The position numbers and the translations under genes were made by a program. From Megalobrama amblycephala (lineage: Eukaryota > Chordata > Actinopteri > Cypriniformes > Xenocyprididae): a DNA stretch of 64,000 bases. The stretch's first letter is position 1, and the number at the start of each line of letters is the position of its first letter. Below, piece after piece: positions 24,501 through 36,671 of the stretch. The stretch covers positions 47,124,077 to 47,188,076 of the forward strand of contig NC_063044.1 of the NCBI RefSeq assembly GCF_018812025.1, given 5' to 3'. Under the pieces are notes generated by a model. It had not been told where the DNA came from. It did not search any database and saw only the letters and a program-made list of their open reading frames with translations.

Positions 24501-27474
24501 GAGATGCTGGTATGTATTAAAGATTCCAGCATCTGAAATCACTATGGGAGCGTGTACATGCACCTCCTCCTGACCCTTCAGAACACTCACACCTGCAGAA
24601 ATGCCAACAAAACAATCCAGTTATTAAATCCACAGAAAACATCTTTAAACATGCATGTCTTGCAAATGTCTCATTTAAATTGAATCATGTTACCAATAGC
24701 CTCTTTAGCGTCGTTGAGGAGTATACGGTTGACAGGTGCTCTAACAAGCACAGCACCTCCTGCCTTCTCAATGATGGGGATCATGTGGTAGGCGATCTCA
24801 CTAGCGCCACCCTTTGGGAACCAGGCACCATTCATGTAGTGGCACACAAGCAAACTGTGCATGGAAAAGCTTGCTTCTTTGGGCATTTTACCTGTTTACC
24901 AAACACAAAAACCAAAGGAGGTCAGTAGCTTGTGAGATGTGTGCACCCATAAACATCCAACTCTTATTAACTAGAAATACAAAGGGTAGACATGCAACAA
25001 CAAACTGATATCGTAATTTTCAATAAAGCCAGATTATCTCACCGTAGGTCCCAAAGATGTAGCACAACACAGCTCTCAGGTCCTTATTCTGTGTGAGCTC
25101 ATTCACCACATCCGTCAGGCTGCGGGAGGCATAGCGGAAGAAGGTAGAGAGGCATTTGGCCAGGCCTGTGTGCACCAGGAACTTTGCCAGAGGAATCGGG
25201 AGGAGCTTCAGCAGAACCATGAACCACACACCATTCCCAACTTTCTGACAGGTGCATTAAGAATCAGAGTTACATTTTGTGTTTTACTCCATGTCTTTAT
25301 GAAGTTCTGTAATGTGTCTAATCAGTTTCTAAGGCCCACCTGGTATTTAGATGCTTTTTGGTCGATCGGATCACAAGTGGACGACAGTAAATACAGGTGT
25401 AAATGGGGTCTAAAACATTTTGAGCTTGTAAACTTTGACCACTTCCAGAGGTAGTCGAAAACGCATTTGACTGGATTGCTTTCATAATGGAAACTCTCAT
25501 GTGGTCGAACAGCCAGCCACTTAATACCGCCTACTGACCTATTGCGTAAACATTATGGGAAGTGCGCTAGCCAGGTGAGATTTAAACTTGAAAACGGCTG
25601 AAGACCCAAGTTTGATTTGAAGCAGAAACTAAAGCTCTCTCTGTATATTTTCCCTTCGTTTCCTGCCACGTTCATATGTAAATTGTGTAAGATTATTGTG
25701 TCCATTAGATTAAAAGATCTGGAAAGAAAACATACATTTACCCACACATAGACCGTCCCCTCGAAGAAATCAGGACAGAAGTGGTGGAAAGTGGACAAGA
25801 GATGGATTAAAATATGAGGTGTAAACGGGTATGTGTCTGCCTTATCCACTTGTGATTCGATCAGCCAAAATGCATCTTAATACCAGGTGGAAACAGGGCC
25901 TAAGTCTAGCATTTTAACTAATGACATGCAGTATAATGCATTAACAATCATCAAAGTGTCAAAGGACAGAACTTTAATGAAGTTCATGCACAAGCATGCA
26001 GTGTTTAGAGAAATGTCACAACACTCTTGGATGACTGCCTGTCTGTGGCTATGTTTGTGGGGGAAAGGTCATGCAATCAGCTACATGTTGTCATAAAGAC
26101 ATTTCTTCTTTTAACTCCTAAAGGCATTCAAATCCATAGATTTTTAGAGCACTGAATGGTTTCAACTAAAAGTTTGGGGTCAGTAAGATCTTTTTTTTTC
26201 TTATGGGAAGAAATTAATAGGAGTAACATGGGTGGTGAGCATAAGAGACTTCTTTGAAAAACCTTTTTTAATCCTCCCCAACCTTCAATGTATTTTAATA
26301 AAAACAGCTTCCATATGACCAAAACATGCACGGATACCTGATAGACAACCCCTATATTTTAATATCTAAACACTATCCTTGTTTCTCACCTTGGAAAGTC
26401 TCACATATTCATCAATGGCCTTTTCCTCCCCTGGGAAGCACTTCTTCAGTTCGTCCATGTAGCGTTTTCGTCCACTGTAGATGGGGTATATGCGCCGATT
26501 TTCTGGTGGACCCAGGATCACTTTATCATAGGGATTATCCAGTGGCACCCACTGCAGCTGCCCATTGGTCAACTGGTCAATCACACAGCGAAATGGCTTG
26601 TGATCCAGCAGTTCCCCAATATAGTGGATACCTGAGGCAGGAGAAAGGCATTCAGATCACTGGAAACTGACCATTAGGAAAACAATGTGTGCTATTTTGA
26701 AGGTAAATTATATATGGCTATGATGGTTTAATAAGACACAATAAATGAGCTTATATATGGATTATCAGGTTGATGAGGTACAAAATTCATTCTCACCAAC
26801 ATCAAACTCAAAGCCTTGCTCTGTGAAGGTGTGACAGCATCCTCCAGCCCGGTCATGTTGCTCCAGAACCAGAACCTTCTTACCAACTTTAGCCAACAGG
26901 ACAGCAATTGCCAATCCACCAATCCCACTGCCTACCACTATTGCATCCAAGTCCTGGGGGACCTTACTGGCCAGGAAGCCTGGATGTGGAAACAAATGTG
27001 GAGTTAAAGTGATGATACACAAGGCTAATTTTTGAGCAATGTTGCACTGAGCAATATTCTGACCCCTTATGTATATGTATATATATACATATATGGAGAT
27101 GCAAGGGGTCAGAATCATTTAATGCAGGAAAAAATGTTTTATTTAGCTGTCAAATGTAATTAATTACAGAAGCATTTATTTTAGGATACTGTTAAACATC
27201 ACTGTTAAATCAATCGTATCGTCGTACTGTGAATCAAACAGTATTATCTAGTCAGCAAAATTAACACTAAATAGAGAGAAAAGTAGTGGTTAAGTTCATA
27301 TTTGTGTTACTGACCTTGTTTCAGGACTTTATTCTTCAGCTTACGGTCAAACACCATGGGCTTCAACGGCTCGCGCGTGTCGATACCAAAAGGGTTCGGT
27401 CCAGGCGTTCCCACCACATATTTATAGAGAATGGCTACTAAAGCCAAAGAAATTAAGACCACAGCAATCCACAT
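21527..27474 (-). CDS. retsat: All-trans-retinol 13,14-reductase (RetSat), complete
   Basis: FAD-dependent enzyme that saturates the C13-C14 double bond of all-trans-retinol, acting at ER/nuclear membranes. Eleven exons, 5' to 3': 27474-27315, 26979-26797, 26631-26390, 25244-25043, 24891-24694, 24592-24473, 23984-23846, 23749-23640, 23423-23257, 23156-22997, 21672-21527. They total 1,827 bases, i.e. 608 codons plus stop, close to the mammalian length of about 610, and phases join throughout. Residues 1-20 ([20 protein letters not shown]) form a membrane anchor. The dinucleotide-binding loop GSGIGG is at about residues 70-75, followed by KVLVLEQH and GGCCHTF. Further family blocks are [51 protein letters not shown] and LFLTGQD. 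The C-terminus KKKE has the KKxx ER-retrieval form. MWI was chosen as the start to match the mammalian N-terminus; an upstream in-frame ATG at 27,567 would add 31 residues. Gene appears intact. Confidence 0.97.
22257..22963. repeat. T3-related MITE in retsat intron 10
   Basis: TTAA at 22,253-22,256 and 22,964-22,967 flank an element starting agggttagttcacc and ending caccct, with inverted cattaattactcaccctcat-like arms and central inverted segments around gatcggaaaactaatcc / cggaaaat-type sequence. Confidence 0.8.
25333..25900. repeat. Fold-back MITE in retsat intron 3, TAA target
   Basis: The arms ggcccacctggtatttagat and its complement ending ccaggtggaaacagggcc are inverted copies, flanked on each side by TAA. 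A 3-bp TAA/TWA duplication is characteristic of PIF/Harbinger transposons. The interior is also partly palindromic (acttgtgattcgatcagcc against gtcgatcggatcacaagtgg). Confidence 0.8.
27056..27114. repeat. Short hairpin with ttctgacccctt stems
   Basis: Inside retsat intron 1, ttctgacccctt and its exact complement frame a 36-bp AT-rich centre made of tatatgtatatatatac. Probably a remnant of a small inverted-repeat element. Confidence 0.6.
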
Positions 27475-28192
27475 GTTGTGAGCATAGACAGTAAAAGAAA
27501 TGGACACAGCGGCCCCATTGGAACTCAATTGAGACAAGTGAAGCCCATTTTTAGCGATTTTTAGCACTTCCGTTTCTGACGCGCAGACTCAAACTAAGCT
27601 TGATGACGTCTGCAACCTGTCTGACAGATGTAAATCTTCTAGTAGCTGTGCGTGCAAACTGCCATCGTTAATCTTGCAGAGACGGCGAGCTTGAGCGGGG
27701 AGTTCTTTGGCGTGAGTGAGCAGGAGTAAGTATTCTGATTAATTATTTTGTATAATATTTTAAAATGTAACGCCAGTACGCCATCTCTCTTGACATCTCC
27801 CCGATTGCCTGCGAGCTTCTCCTCCTGTCTGTACGGTAATTTCTCTACTGTGCGACAGAGAGTCGAGTGGTTATGACGCAATCGTTAGCCTATTTTTACA
27901 AAAACTGTATCTACGGGGCCATAATGTAACATAGAAGGTAATGGAGCCCTTTATACATTGTCGTGTATCTTTAGAAATAAATAATGGACAAATGGAGTCT
28001 TTAAACGCCTCAGATGTAAAGTTATTCACTGTCAAAGTGACGCCAAAATGAATGGGAGTCAATGGGGATGCTAACGCAAGTGAAGTTCTGCTACAAGATG
28101 GCGGCACCCGGCCGACTTCAACTTCCGGTCGACTTCCTTGGGCACTGGTTGTGAGGTGCAAAGTGTCGTTAGTGCTAAAGTACAATCATAAT
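27475..28192. other. Region upstream of retsat
   Basis: Contains the presumed retsat 5' UTR and promoter. A tgacgtc core at 27,604-27,610 could be a CRE-type site, but one match proves little. From about 28,020 the strings aatgaatgggagtcaatggg and caagatggcggc look like a dispersed fish repeat. No gene is seen. Confidence 0.3.
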
Positions 28193-28253
28193 GTAGTATA
28201 CTTCCTCATAGTATACTTCCTCGTAGTATACTTCCTCATAGTATACTTTCCAT
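28193..28253. repeat. 15-bp tandem repeat, four units
   Basis: The unit tagtatacttcctca is repeated four times with one or two substitutions. Confidence 0.8.
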
Positions 28254-28344
28254 CTCCCAATACAAAACGTGTTTGGTGTTGACTCCTCCTTCGACGACGA
28301 TACTGACCAATCACAAGATTTGTTTCATGAAGGCTATGTTTGAA

Positions 28345-28488
28345 GTTTTTTTTTTTTTTTTTTTTTTTTTTAGTTTTTTTTATTATCATTCAAAGAACAA
28401 TAACATATAGTATGTCAAGAAGAGAAAAAAAGGACAAATTACAACAAAAAAAACAGAAAAAAGGACAAATTACAACAAATAAAACAGA

Positions 28489-28568
<80 letters not shown>
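28345..28568. repeat. Simple-sequence block: poly-T, A-rich duplication, (TA)n, (CA)n
   Basis: A T-run at about 28,347-28,371 is followed by two copies of an A-rich string with ggacaaattacaaca, then (TA)n at about 28,495-28,548 and (CA)n to 28,568. The open frames here only translate these runs. Confidence 0.85.
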
Positions 28569-28570
28569 TA

Positions 28571-29474
28571 CACTACCATTCAAAAGGTTGGAAATATTAA
28601 AATTTTTAATGTTTTTGAACTCTCATCTGCTCATCAAGCCTGCATTGATTTGATCAAAAATACAGAAAAAAACAGTAATATTGTGAAATATTATTACAAT
28701 TTAAAATAATGGTTTTCTATTATAATATATTTTAAAATATAATTATTTTCTGTAATGCAAAGCTGAATTTTCAGCATCATTACAGTCTTCAGTGTCACAT
28801 GATCGTTCAGAAATCATTCTAATATGATGATTTGATACTCAGTTATTATCAGTGTTGGAAACAGTTGTGTTGCTTATTATTTTTTGGAAACTGTGATACT
28901 TTTTCAGGATTCATTGATGAATAAATAGTCAAAGAGAACAGCATGTATTCAAAATAGTAAAGATTTATATTGTTAGAAAGTATTTCTATCACTTTTTATC
29001 AATTTAAAACATCCTTGCTGAAAAAAAGTATTAATTTCTTCCAAAAAAAAAAAAATACTGACCCCAAACTTTTGAACAGTAGTGTATTTGTTACAAAAGA
29101 TTTAATATAAATAAATGCTGCTCTTTTTTAACTTTTTATTCATCAAAGAAATCCTGAAAAAAAATCACGTAAAAAAAAAAAAAAAATTAAGCAGCACAAC
29201 ATTTGTAATAAATCATCATATTAGAATGATTTCTGAAGGATCATGTGACACTGAAGACTGGATTTAATGATGCTGAAAATTCAGCTTTGCATCACAGACA
29301 TAAATTATATTTTAAAGTATATTATAAGAGAAAACAATTATTTTAAATTGTAATAATATTTTACAATTTTACTATTTTTTTCTGTATTTTTGATCAAATA
29401 AATGCAGTCTTGATGAGTAGAAGACACTTCTTTCGAAAACATTAAAAATAGTAATGTTTCCAAACTTGGTAGTG
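28571..29474. repeat. Long fold-back MITE with TA target
   Basis: Ends cactaccattcaaaaggttgg and ccaaacttggtagtg are inverted and flanked by TA on both sides, as in Tc1/mariner-type insertions. Arms of about 400 bp (tgaaatattattacaatttaa; gaattttcagcatcattaca) pair with each other around a centre near 29,000. Fragments of the same family lie near 5,095 and 26,170. Confidence 0.8.
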
Positions 29475-29621
29475 TACATACACATACATAATAAACTTAT
29501 ACATACATACATTATTTGAAGTTATCATCTCATTAGATTTTGCAACCAACATTTATTTCCTCGTTTCGTTTTTCGTCTCATTAAGACCTCTGAAATGAAC
29601 CAGTCAGGCTAATTTGTCGTA

Positions 29622-32600
29622 TTGCATGTTATCAATTTCTTTATTTCCCAAGGTCATTTTTTATAGCCTACATAAACAAAAGGTTCTCAATTACCATTCT
29701 CAAATGAAACAGACTCAATTCTTAAATAAATGATGGTAGGCTAAATAATCTGCTTTTCTCTTATGAATATTTATTTATTTACTACTTCTCTAAATAAAGA
29801 CATTATAACTGATTTAAAGGGTTAGTTCACCCAAAAATGAAATTTCAGTCATTAATTACTCACCGTCATGTCGTTCTACACCCGTAATATCTTCGTTCAT
29901 CTTCAGAACACAAATTAAGATATTTTTGATGAAATCCAAAGGCTCAGTGAGGCCTGCATTGCAAGTTTAAAAATATTAAACATGTTAAGCAAGTTAATTT
30001 TCTTTTTCAATGCCCAGAAAGCAACTAAAGATGGTTCAAACTTAATGTTATGAAGCGATGAGAATACTTTTTGTGTGCCAAAAAACAACAAAAAAAAGGT
30101 TTCATTGCGTCATGTGTTTTGAAATTTCAGTGGTTCATGTGACTCTGGTAGTTTGATACACGCTCCGAACCACTGATTCAAAACAAAAGATTTGTAAAGC
30201 TTCGAAGCTTCATGAAGCAGTGTTTTGAAATCACCCATCACTAGATATTGTTGAATAAAGTCGTTATTTTCGGTGCACAAAAAATATTCTCATCGCTTCA
30301 TAACATTATGGTTGAACCACTGTAGTCACATGAACTGTTTTAAATACATCTTTAGTAGCTTTCTGGAAATCTGAATGTGTTAATTATCCTCACTGAGCCA
30401 TCGTACTTTATCAAAAATATCTTAACTTGTGTTCTGAAGATGAACGAAGGTCTTACGGATGTGGAACGACATGAGGGTGAGTAATTACTGACAGAATTTT
30501 TGGGTGAACTAAAGAAAGCATTTATGGTTTAGCTAATTTACTAATGGATTAGGACGAAAGAGATTGGATGCGTTATTTTAATATATTTCAGTGAGCTGTT
30601 GTGCGTTTAAGACCTCATAATAAATATCCTAGCGTTTTAATAGGCTAACAATAAACACTATAAGCCTAATGCCCAAAAATATAAAGCAATTGTTCAGGAA
30701 TAGCAATTCAGATTGCTGTTGTCTGAAGCTTATCCTATGAATTCTTATGTTTGGCATGTTGAGAACATTGTGAAATTTCTTTGCAAATGACTGGGCATTA
30801 TTCTGACACCACATTTCAGCATTTTGGCTTTTTACAAAACAAGTTTGAAACAGAATTAAGTAAAGTACTAGGCCTATACAACAGAATTGGGCACAGCAAC
30901 CTCAGAAAATAAAGTACAAAATTGTACCTTTAGGGGTACAATGGCTTGTCACTGGGGCTGTACCCTCAAGGGTACAAATTTGTACTTTAGTTTCTGAGAG
31001 TGTAGCCTACAGTATGCAGGGTGTAAATGTATGACTTTATTTACAAACATAACATGTATGGCATTACACATGACCAATAATTATTACAACTCAACACTCA
31101 TTATGACGACAGGTTTAAAGTTTAAAGATAACTACATCTACATACAAGCAGTAAAATTAATCTCTTTTAATTATTCATTTAGATCTCTGTCACTGAGGTG
31201 ATGGAGAGCATGGGATCTGACAGATCCTTTTCTCTTTCCTCAAACAAGAAACGTCCCCCCATTTCTCACCCTTTAAGATAACACAGTCTTCACCATGCAA
31301 AGGATTTTCAACTTTCCAGTCATCTGGGGGTGACTCCCATCTAAAACAAAGTGTAGTATTAGCCTATACATGTATGAGATCAAGAATAGAACAAAAACTC
31401 TTAAAAGTAAAAGGTTATATTGAACCTTAAAGGGTTCTGTCAGGTGCTTCATATATAGACACCTTTAGAGGTTCCCATCATGCAATCATTTTAGGAATTT
31501 TGGTTAAAAAAAATGTTTTTTATTTTAATTCATAAACATACTTTTTATCACTAGAAAAAACATTAAACATGAAAGTATTGTGCAAACATTTAACACATTT
31601 ATCCTTATATAGGACTCTCTTTTTTTGCACAAAACACCTAGTAAATATATACAACACCACTGAAACTTTTTTTGTGTTGGCAAAATAACAGCTTCATTGG
31701 TTTGTGATTCGTCACTAATTACAGAACTGAATATCCTGACAGGCTTTTAAAATGATACTTACAAGAGGTTGTTGTTTAAGGGGGTGTTGTCCACCCAAAG
31801 CCACACCCCCTCTGTCTGGCTGTCGGTCAGGCCAATCCAGTGGTAGTCAATGACTCTTTCAGAGAGAAATTCCTACAACACAAAAACAAGGGCTCTTTTC
31901 ATTGTCTTGTGTAATGAAACCCAAAATGTATTATTTTAAAACACATCGTTTTCTTTATCCTAGTCACACTGCTCCCCATCTGTACCTGCTCTTCCATGCT
32001 GTTGATGATGACCAGGTCTCCACCCAGATCCTGACAGCGTTCTCTGCTGCTGTTCCAGTCCATGGTATCAGTGGAGAAAACATAGAATCTGCCCTTGTCC
32101 TGGACCCACTTCTCTTTTATATCTGCATCTACAGTTTAGCTATAGTGTTAATAAAGATGTACAGGAAGTGTGCACACACGCACACACATAAACATGATCT
32201 GAGTATGTGGTTAAAACCAGATAAGTGAGAAAGAAATATCTCACTTCAAATATTTACATATTTCATTTTCTGTGCTTCAGCCTAGTGTTGTAGCACTCGT
32301 CTTGGTCTTGAGACCGGTCTTAAGACCATTTTTTAAAGGTCTTGGTCTTGGCCGCATTTGGTCTCGGTCTTGTCTTTGTCTCAGACTAAAAGGACTCGGA
32401 TTTTATTTCAAGACCACAACTGCAGGGATATCACCAAATTGCAGTTGCATTGTCTGATGTCTTTGTTAACATCATTAATTTCATTGTTTGTAAAACTTCC
32501 TGCATCAAATCAACTTATTTCTAATTTCATTATTTTATTTTGTTGCTGTTGTGCCAGGTCAGAAATCAACAAGGGACTGTGTCAAAAAAAGTCACCAAAA

Positions 32601-32775
32601 TTAATACAAATGCCCACAAAATTCAAGATATGATTTCAAAAACGTAGATCTTGATAACATATGATATAATTAAGCAATATCACAAGAAAGAGGGCTGTTT
32701 TCACAAATATGAGCACAATTGCAAATGTCATATTGACTTTTGTTTATTTTACAAATGTTCAATAAACAAAATAAG
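29622..32775. repeat. Right arm of the ~3.1-kb inverted duplication
   Basis: Inverted copy of 17,078-20,182. It contains exons 4-6 of lectin gene A, its 3' flank and a T3 MITE. Because it is continuous with exons 1-3 of a full gene and with a complete transposon at its outer border, it is the likely source copy. Confidence 0.9.
29818..30512. repeat. T3-family MITE (right arm copy)
   Basis: Starts agggttagttcaccc after TTAA (29,814-29,817) and ends gggtgaact. Inverted arms carry cattaattactcaccgtcat and its complement. The interior has the strings tgaagcgatgagaata and ttctcatcgcttca facing each other. Confidence 0.8.
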
Positions 32776-34456
32776 ACATTTCTCAAACAGAAAATGTGTC
32801 TCTTTCAGATGAATTTGAGGAGTGCTAGTCTGGTTTGGGTTTTGACTCGGTCGCAAAGTCTTGGTCTCGGTTTAGGTGGTCTTGACTACAACACTACTTC
32901 AGCCTGATTTAATAAATGACTGATGCTGCTATAATCTGACCCATGAAATGAAAACAGAGAAAACACAAATGACATGTCTTTACTACCTGAACAGTAGTTC
33001 GGTATACTGTGGTTTTTAATATTCATGGAGTTTGTTTTCATTATTGGTTGAGAATCTACATGAGAGCCTGTAGAAAGAGGGAAACTGCTGAGATTATCAG
33101 AGAAATGATGCTTTGGACAAAGAAAGTAAATGATGATTTACCTGAATTGAAGTAGTTTCTTTTTGGTTCACAATGCTGATTAGCATTTTTGGTGTGATCT
33201 GTGAAGCATTGTGGTGTAGTGAATATGAAACTGAAGATGCAAATGCTGCTGATATTTAATACATATACAGTGGGGTCCAAATAAAACCACACTTAAAGTC
33301 TGGGATTTTATTTAAACCTTATTTAAACCTGAAAATAAATGGAAAATTACAGTGCAAAAGGTCACTAATCAAATAGCAACAACTAAACTGAACTGAACTA
33401 AAATAAAAGGCCACTTACACAGGTATGCCAATCCGCCATTGGCCAGCAGAGACAGGAAGAGTAGAACAGAGAATAGCCTCTGAATTCGTTCAGAACAGTG
33501 ACCTGCATAAGCAAATAAGCACATGCATATCAAGCCATAAGAGACATTGGACCAGTGTTATTTTAGTATCGAGATACTATTACATTGTTTATTAACATAT
33601 TGAATTATTATTATTCTATTTTGTTTACATTTTAAATTTAGTTAAGTTTTAATATGTTTTGTTCGTTTTTGACATTATTTTCATTTTTTTAAATATATGT
33701 CTACATAGTTTTTTATTAATTATTATATAAGTTTCATTATTAGTACATCAACTTAAACTGAATAAAAAGTGAGAAATGTTGCCTTGGCAACTAGCTAAAA
33801 AAAAACTAGCCAACACAGCAAAATTTTCCACTGTTACAACACACATTCCTAGTGACTATTTCTCCATTTTCAAAGTTAACTTGTTAGGCCAAAAAGAAAT
33901 ATTAGTTCATAACTAATTATGATTAGTTTAAAAATTCCATCACATTTCCCCTCTCTGATCATATTTTACTCAAATTAACTGATCACTTGATTAATTCTGA
34001 CGAACATTAAGAATATTTTGATAATCAACTCTCCTGCCAAATGGATTCAGTTCCACATATTCTGCTCTTCCTCCTCCTCCTTCCACAATGCGTTGGACAA
34101 ATCTCCCCAAAACAGCTCAAATGCATTTCATTAAACATCCAGTTATCAATACTCCAATGAGCAAGGTAGTGATTACCATTGTCAGAAACTTGAGTACGGG
34201 TCCAAAGATATTACCAAAAGCATTGCGGAAGGCGTTGGAGATCCAATTTTAACTCCATTCTATTCCCTTATACTTGGCCTGTTCATCCTGCCACGGATCA
34301 TTTCGCTACCATCATCAGCTGGAATAAAAGTACAGCATTCTTCACCAATTTTCACAGCCTCGTGATCCTAAAGATGTCTAAGATACATAATATTTGACTA
34401 AACATTGTGAAATAAAACTTCAACTGCACCCACATAATTAAACAAATACTATAATG

Positions 34457-34525
<69 letters not shown>

Positions 34526-34791
34526 TGAACCAATTTTTTCTATTTTTTTTTTTAACTTGTTGTTTCTCATTTCTTATTCACTATGGATAAAAGCATCTGC
34601 TAAATAAATAAAATCACATGTAAATAAAAAAAGAAAATTTTCATTCATATGGTGGGCTTTTACCCCAATACACTGTGTTTAGTGAGAGAATGCACAAGTA
34701 GTAAGGACAAGAAAACACACTTACTCTCATCTTCATCTGCTGATGGCAGTTTTGAGTCTGATAAGTAATTGAGATATATATTTTCAGGCAT
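31190..34791 (-). CDS. C-type-lectin-like type II receptor, gene A
   Basis: Cell-surface receptor of the NK-receptor-like CTLD kind; ligand unknown. Exons 5' to 3': 34791-34725, 33502-33419, 33198-33142, 32122-31986, 31872-31763, 31340-31190; 606 bases, 201 aa, phases consistent. The cytoplasmic tail of about 22 residues begins MPENIYLNYL. A single hydrophobic span (FSVLLFLSLLANGGLAYL) follows, then a short stalk with one Cys and a CTLD of about 130 residues with RFYVFS, CQDLGGDLVIINS, WIGLTDSQTEG, WLWVD, GEDC, WGDVSC and ICQIPC. The calcium/sugar motifs EPN or QPD and WND are replaced (WESPPDDW, WGD), so classical calcium-dependent sugar binding is unlikely. Exons 4-6 are duplicated in inverted orientation at 17,733-18,666. 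Fish genes named CD209-like or immune-related lectin-like receptors have this plan; I do not assign a symbol. Confidence 0.9.
32284..32896. mobile_element. Complete 613-bp DNA transposon, 9-bp target duplication
   Basis: Starts agtgttgtag and ends ctacaacacta, with cttggtcttgagacc-rich arms. The sequence cttcagcct directly flanks both ends (32,275-32,283 and 32,897-32,905). A 9-bp duplication suggests a Mutator- or Merlin-like mobiliser. It lies in intron 3 of lectin gene A and has no coding capacity. Confidence 0.8.
34460..34522. repeat. (TA)n microsatellite in lectin A intron 1
   Basis: Uninterrupted TA dinucleotides over about 60 bp. Confidence 0.9.
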
Positions 34792-35329
34792 CTTCAGGCA
34801 GATTTTTAAAGCAGTGAAGAGAGAACCGAAGCACCTGGATCTCGTGACAAAATACTCTGAAGAGAGGCAGGCTTCTGGGGGTTTTATTCAACCACATTGA
34901 CCAAATAACTGTGCGTGCAAAATTTCCAGTCAGCTGGTTATTAGTGGTTATTATTAACATGTCTTTTAATTTGGCATTATTGTGCAAAATTGTTGTTTTT
35001 TTACAGATGGTATTGACTACAAAAAAAAAAAAAGATTTATTGTACAAATGTATTCTTTATGATAAACCCCTTGAGATAAAAATATAAAAAAAAGTTACAA
35101 TTACAGCAATTAACACAAATTATAGTTCATTGAAATATTGATGTAAAAACTTACAACAGATGATGAGATTTAAAAAGAGAGATTACATATGTATGTAATA
35201 AAGTATAGCTATAGAAAAGAACATTTTAGAAATGGTTTTATTGCTATGGAAGATAGACCATAAGGAGGATTTGCTGCACATGGCTATTCAAAACAGACAG
35301 GTTATTAAAGGAATTTCCTGTAGTGAGAT

Positions 35330-35938
35330 ATGCTGGGGTAATGCATTACAAGTAACCTGAGTTATGTAATCAGATTACTTTTTCAAGTAACTAGTAAAGT
35401 AACGCATTACTAGTTACAGTATTCATCAAAATGAATAAAAACAGTGAAATGCAATCTCAGAATTTTATGCAAACCTGTAATAATTAACTATATTAAATTA
35501 CACAAATATACTTTATGTATTTAATCTCACTTTATTAAACGATGTCTTTGCAGCTGACCGTCATCTAATTCAACCATACTAATAAGCAAAAATTGGGATG
35601 CAAACTTCAGATTTAGAAATAAGAGTGTTAAACTTTCTTCTCCTGTATCCTATTCTTCTTCAATCCAGAATGGCAGCACAGATGAAAGGTTTTTTTTGAG
35701 CTGCGCCCTCTACTGTACAGGCGTAAATATGCATTTCCTTCATCCTGAGGCTTATTCATTTCACTTTTGGTGTGAAAGGGCCTCTAAATAGCAAGCGAGC
35801 TCAGCGCAGGTGAGAAAAAGTAACGCAAAAGTAATGTAACATTCATAAAAAGTAACTAAGTAACGCAATTAGTTACTTTTTTAGGGAGTAACGCAATATA
35901 GTAATGCATTACTCTTAAAAGTAACTTTCCCCAACACT
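35330..35938. repeat. Non-autonomous element with gtaatgcattac arms
   Basis: Between lectin genes A and B. Left end gctggggtaatgcattacaa and right end gtaatgcattactcttaaaa ... ccccaacact are inverted, with many gttactt/aagtaac repeats inside. A smaller fragment is at 1,477-1,612. The rest of 34,792-36,110 shows no feature. Confidence 0.7.
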
Positions 35939-36110
35939 GGTCTGTACATGGTTAATTAGAATTTTTAAATTACAATAAAGAGGAAGTATAGAAATGTGAA
36001 AACATGTAAACAAAAAGGAATATCAAATACTATTAACCTCCTATTAAATGAGGGCACAGCGAAATAAAACAAAAAGTCAACCATAAAAAATAAAAATAAA
36101 ATCTATAGGT

Positions 36111-36585
36111 CTACTGAAGGCATGGGATCTCACAAATGCTCCTCTCTTCTCTCAAGCAAGAAATGTCTTCTTGTGTATTTCCTTTGAGTACAGCACAGTT
36201 GTGTTGTTTGGAATCCGGATCTGCCCAGTTCCCATCACTGTTCCCAGCCCAGTAGAGATCAGATTCACCAGTAACACATAGTCTCCGAGCAAGAAATTCC
36301 TGTGTCAAAGAAAAACACATCATTTTGTGTATTTATTCTATATTTATTCATAATGTACATTCAAAACTTTATCATAAAATTATTTATGTATGACTTTACC
36401 AATGAAAATATCTATTATAGTAATGTTACTGTTTTACAAAAAAAACAAAAAACAAATTGTGAACACACAATGTGGGTTTTCACACCTGTTTCCACTTCTC
36501 TTACATGTATTTCTCTTTTAAAAAACATTGGTTTCATTCAAAATTTTCAACGATATCCTGTGTCTGGCTTTATCAGTGAAAATAT

Positions 36586-36671
<86 letters not shown>

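Noticed and set aside
28340..28600. 86-codon frame of poly-Phe and Ile-Tyr repeats
   Set aside because: Translation of poly-T, (TA)n and (CA)n.
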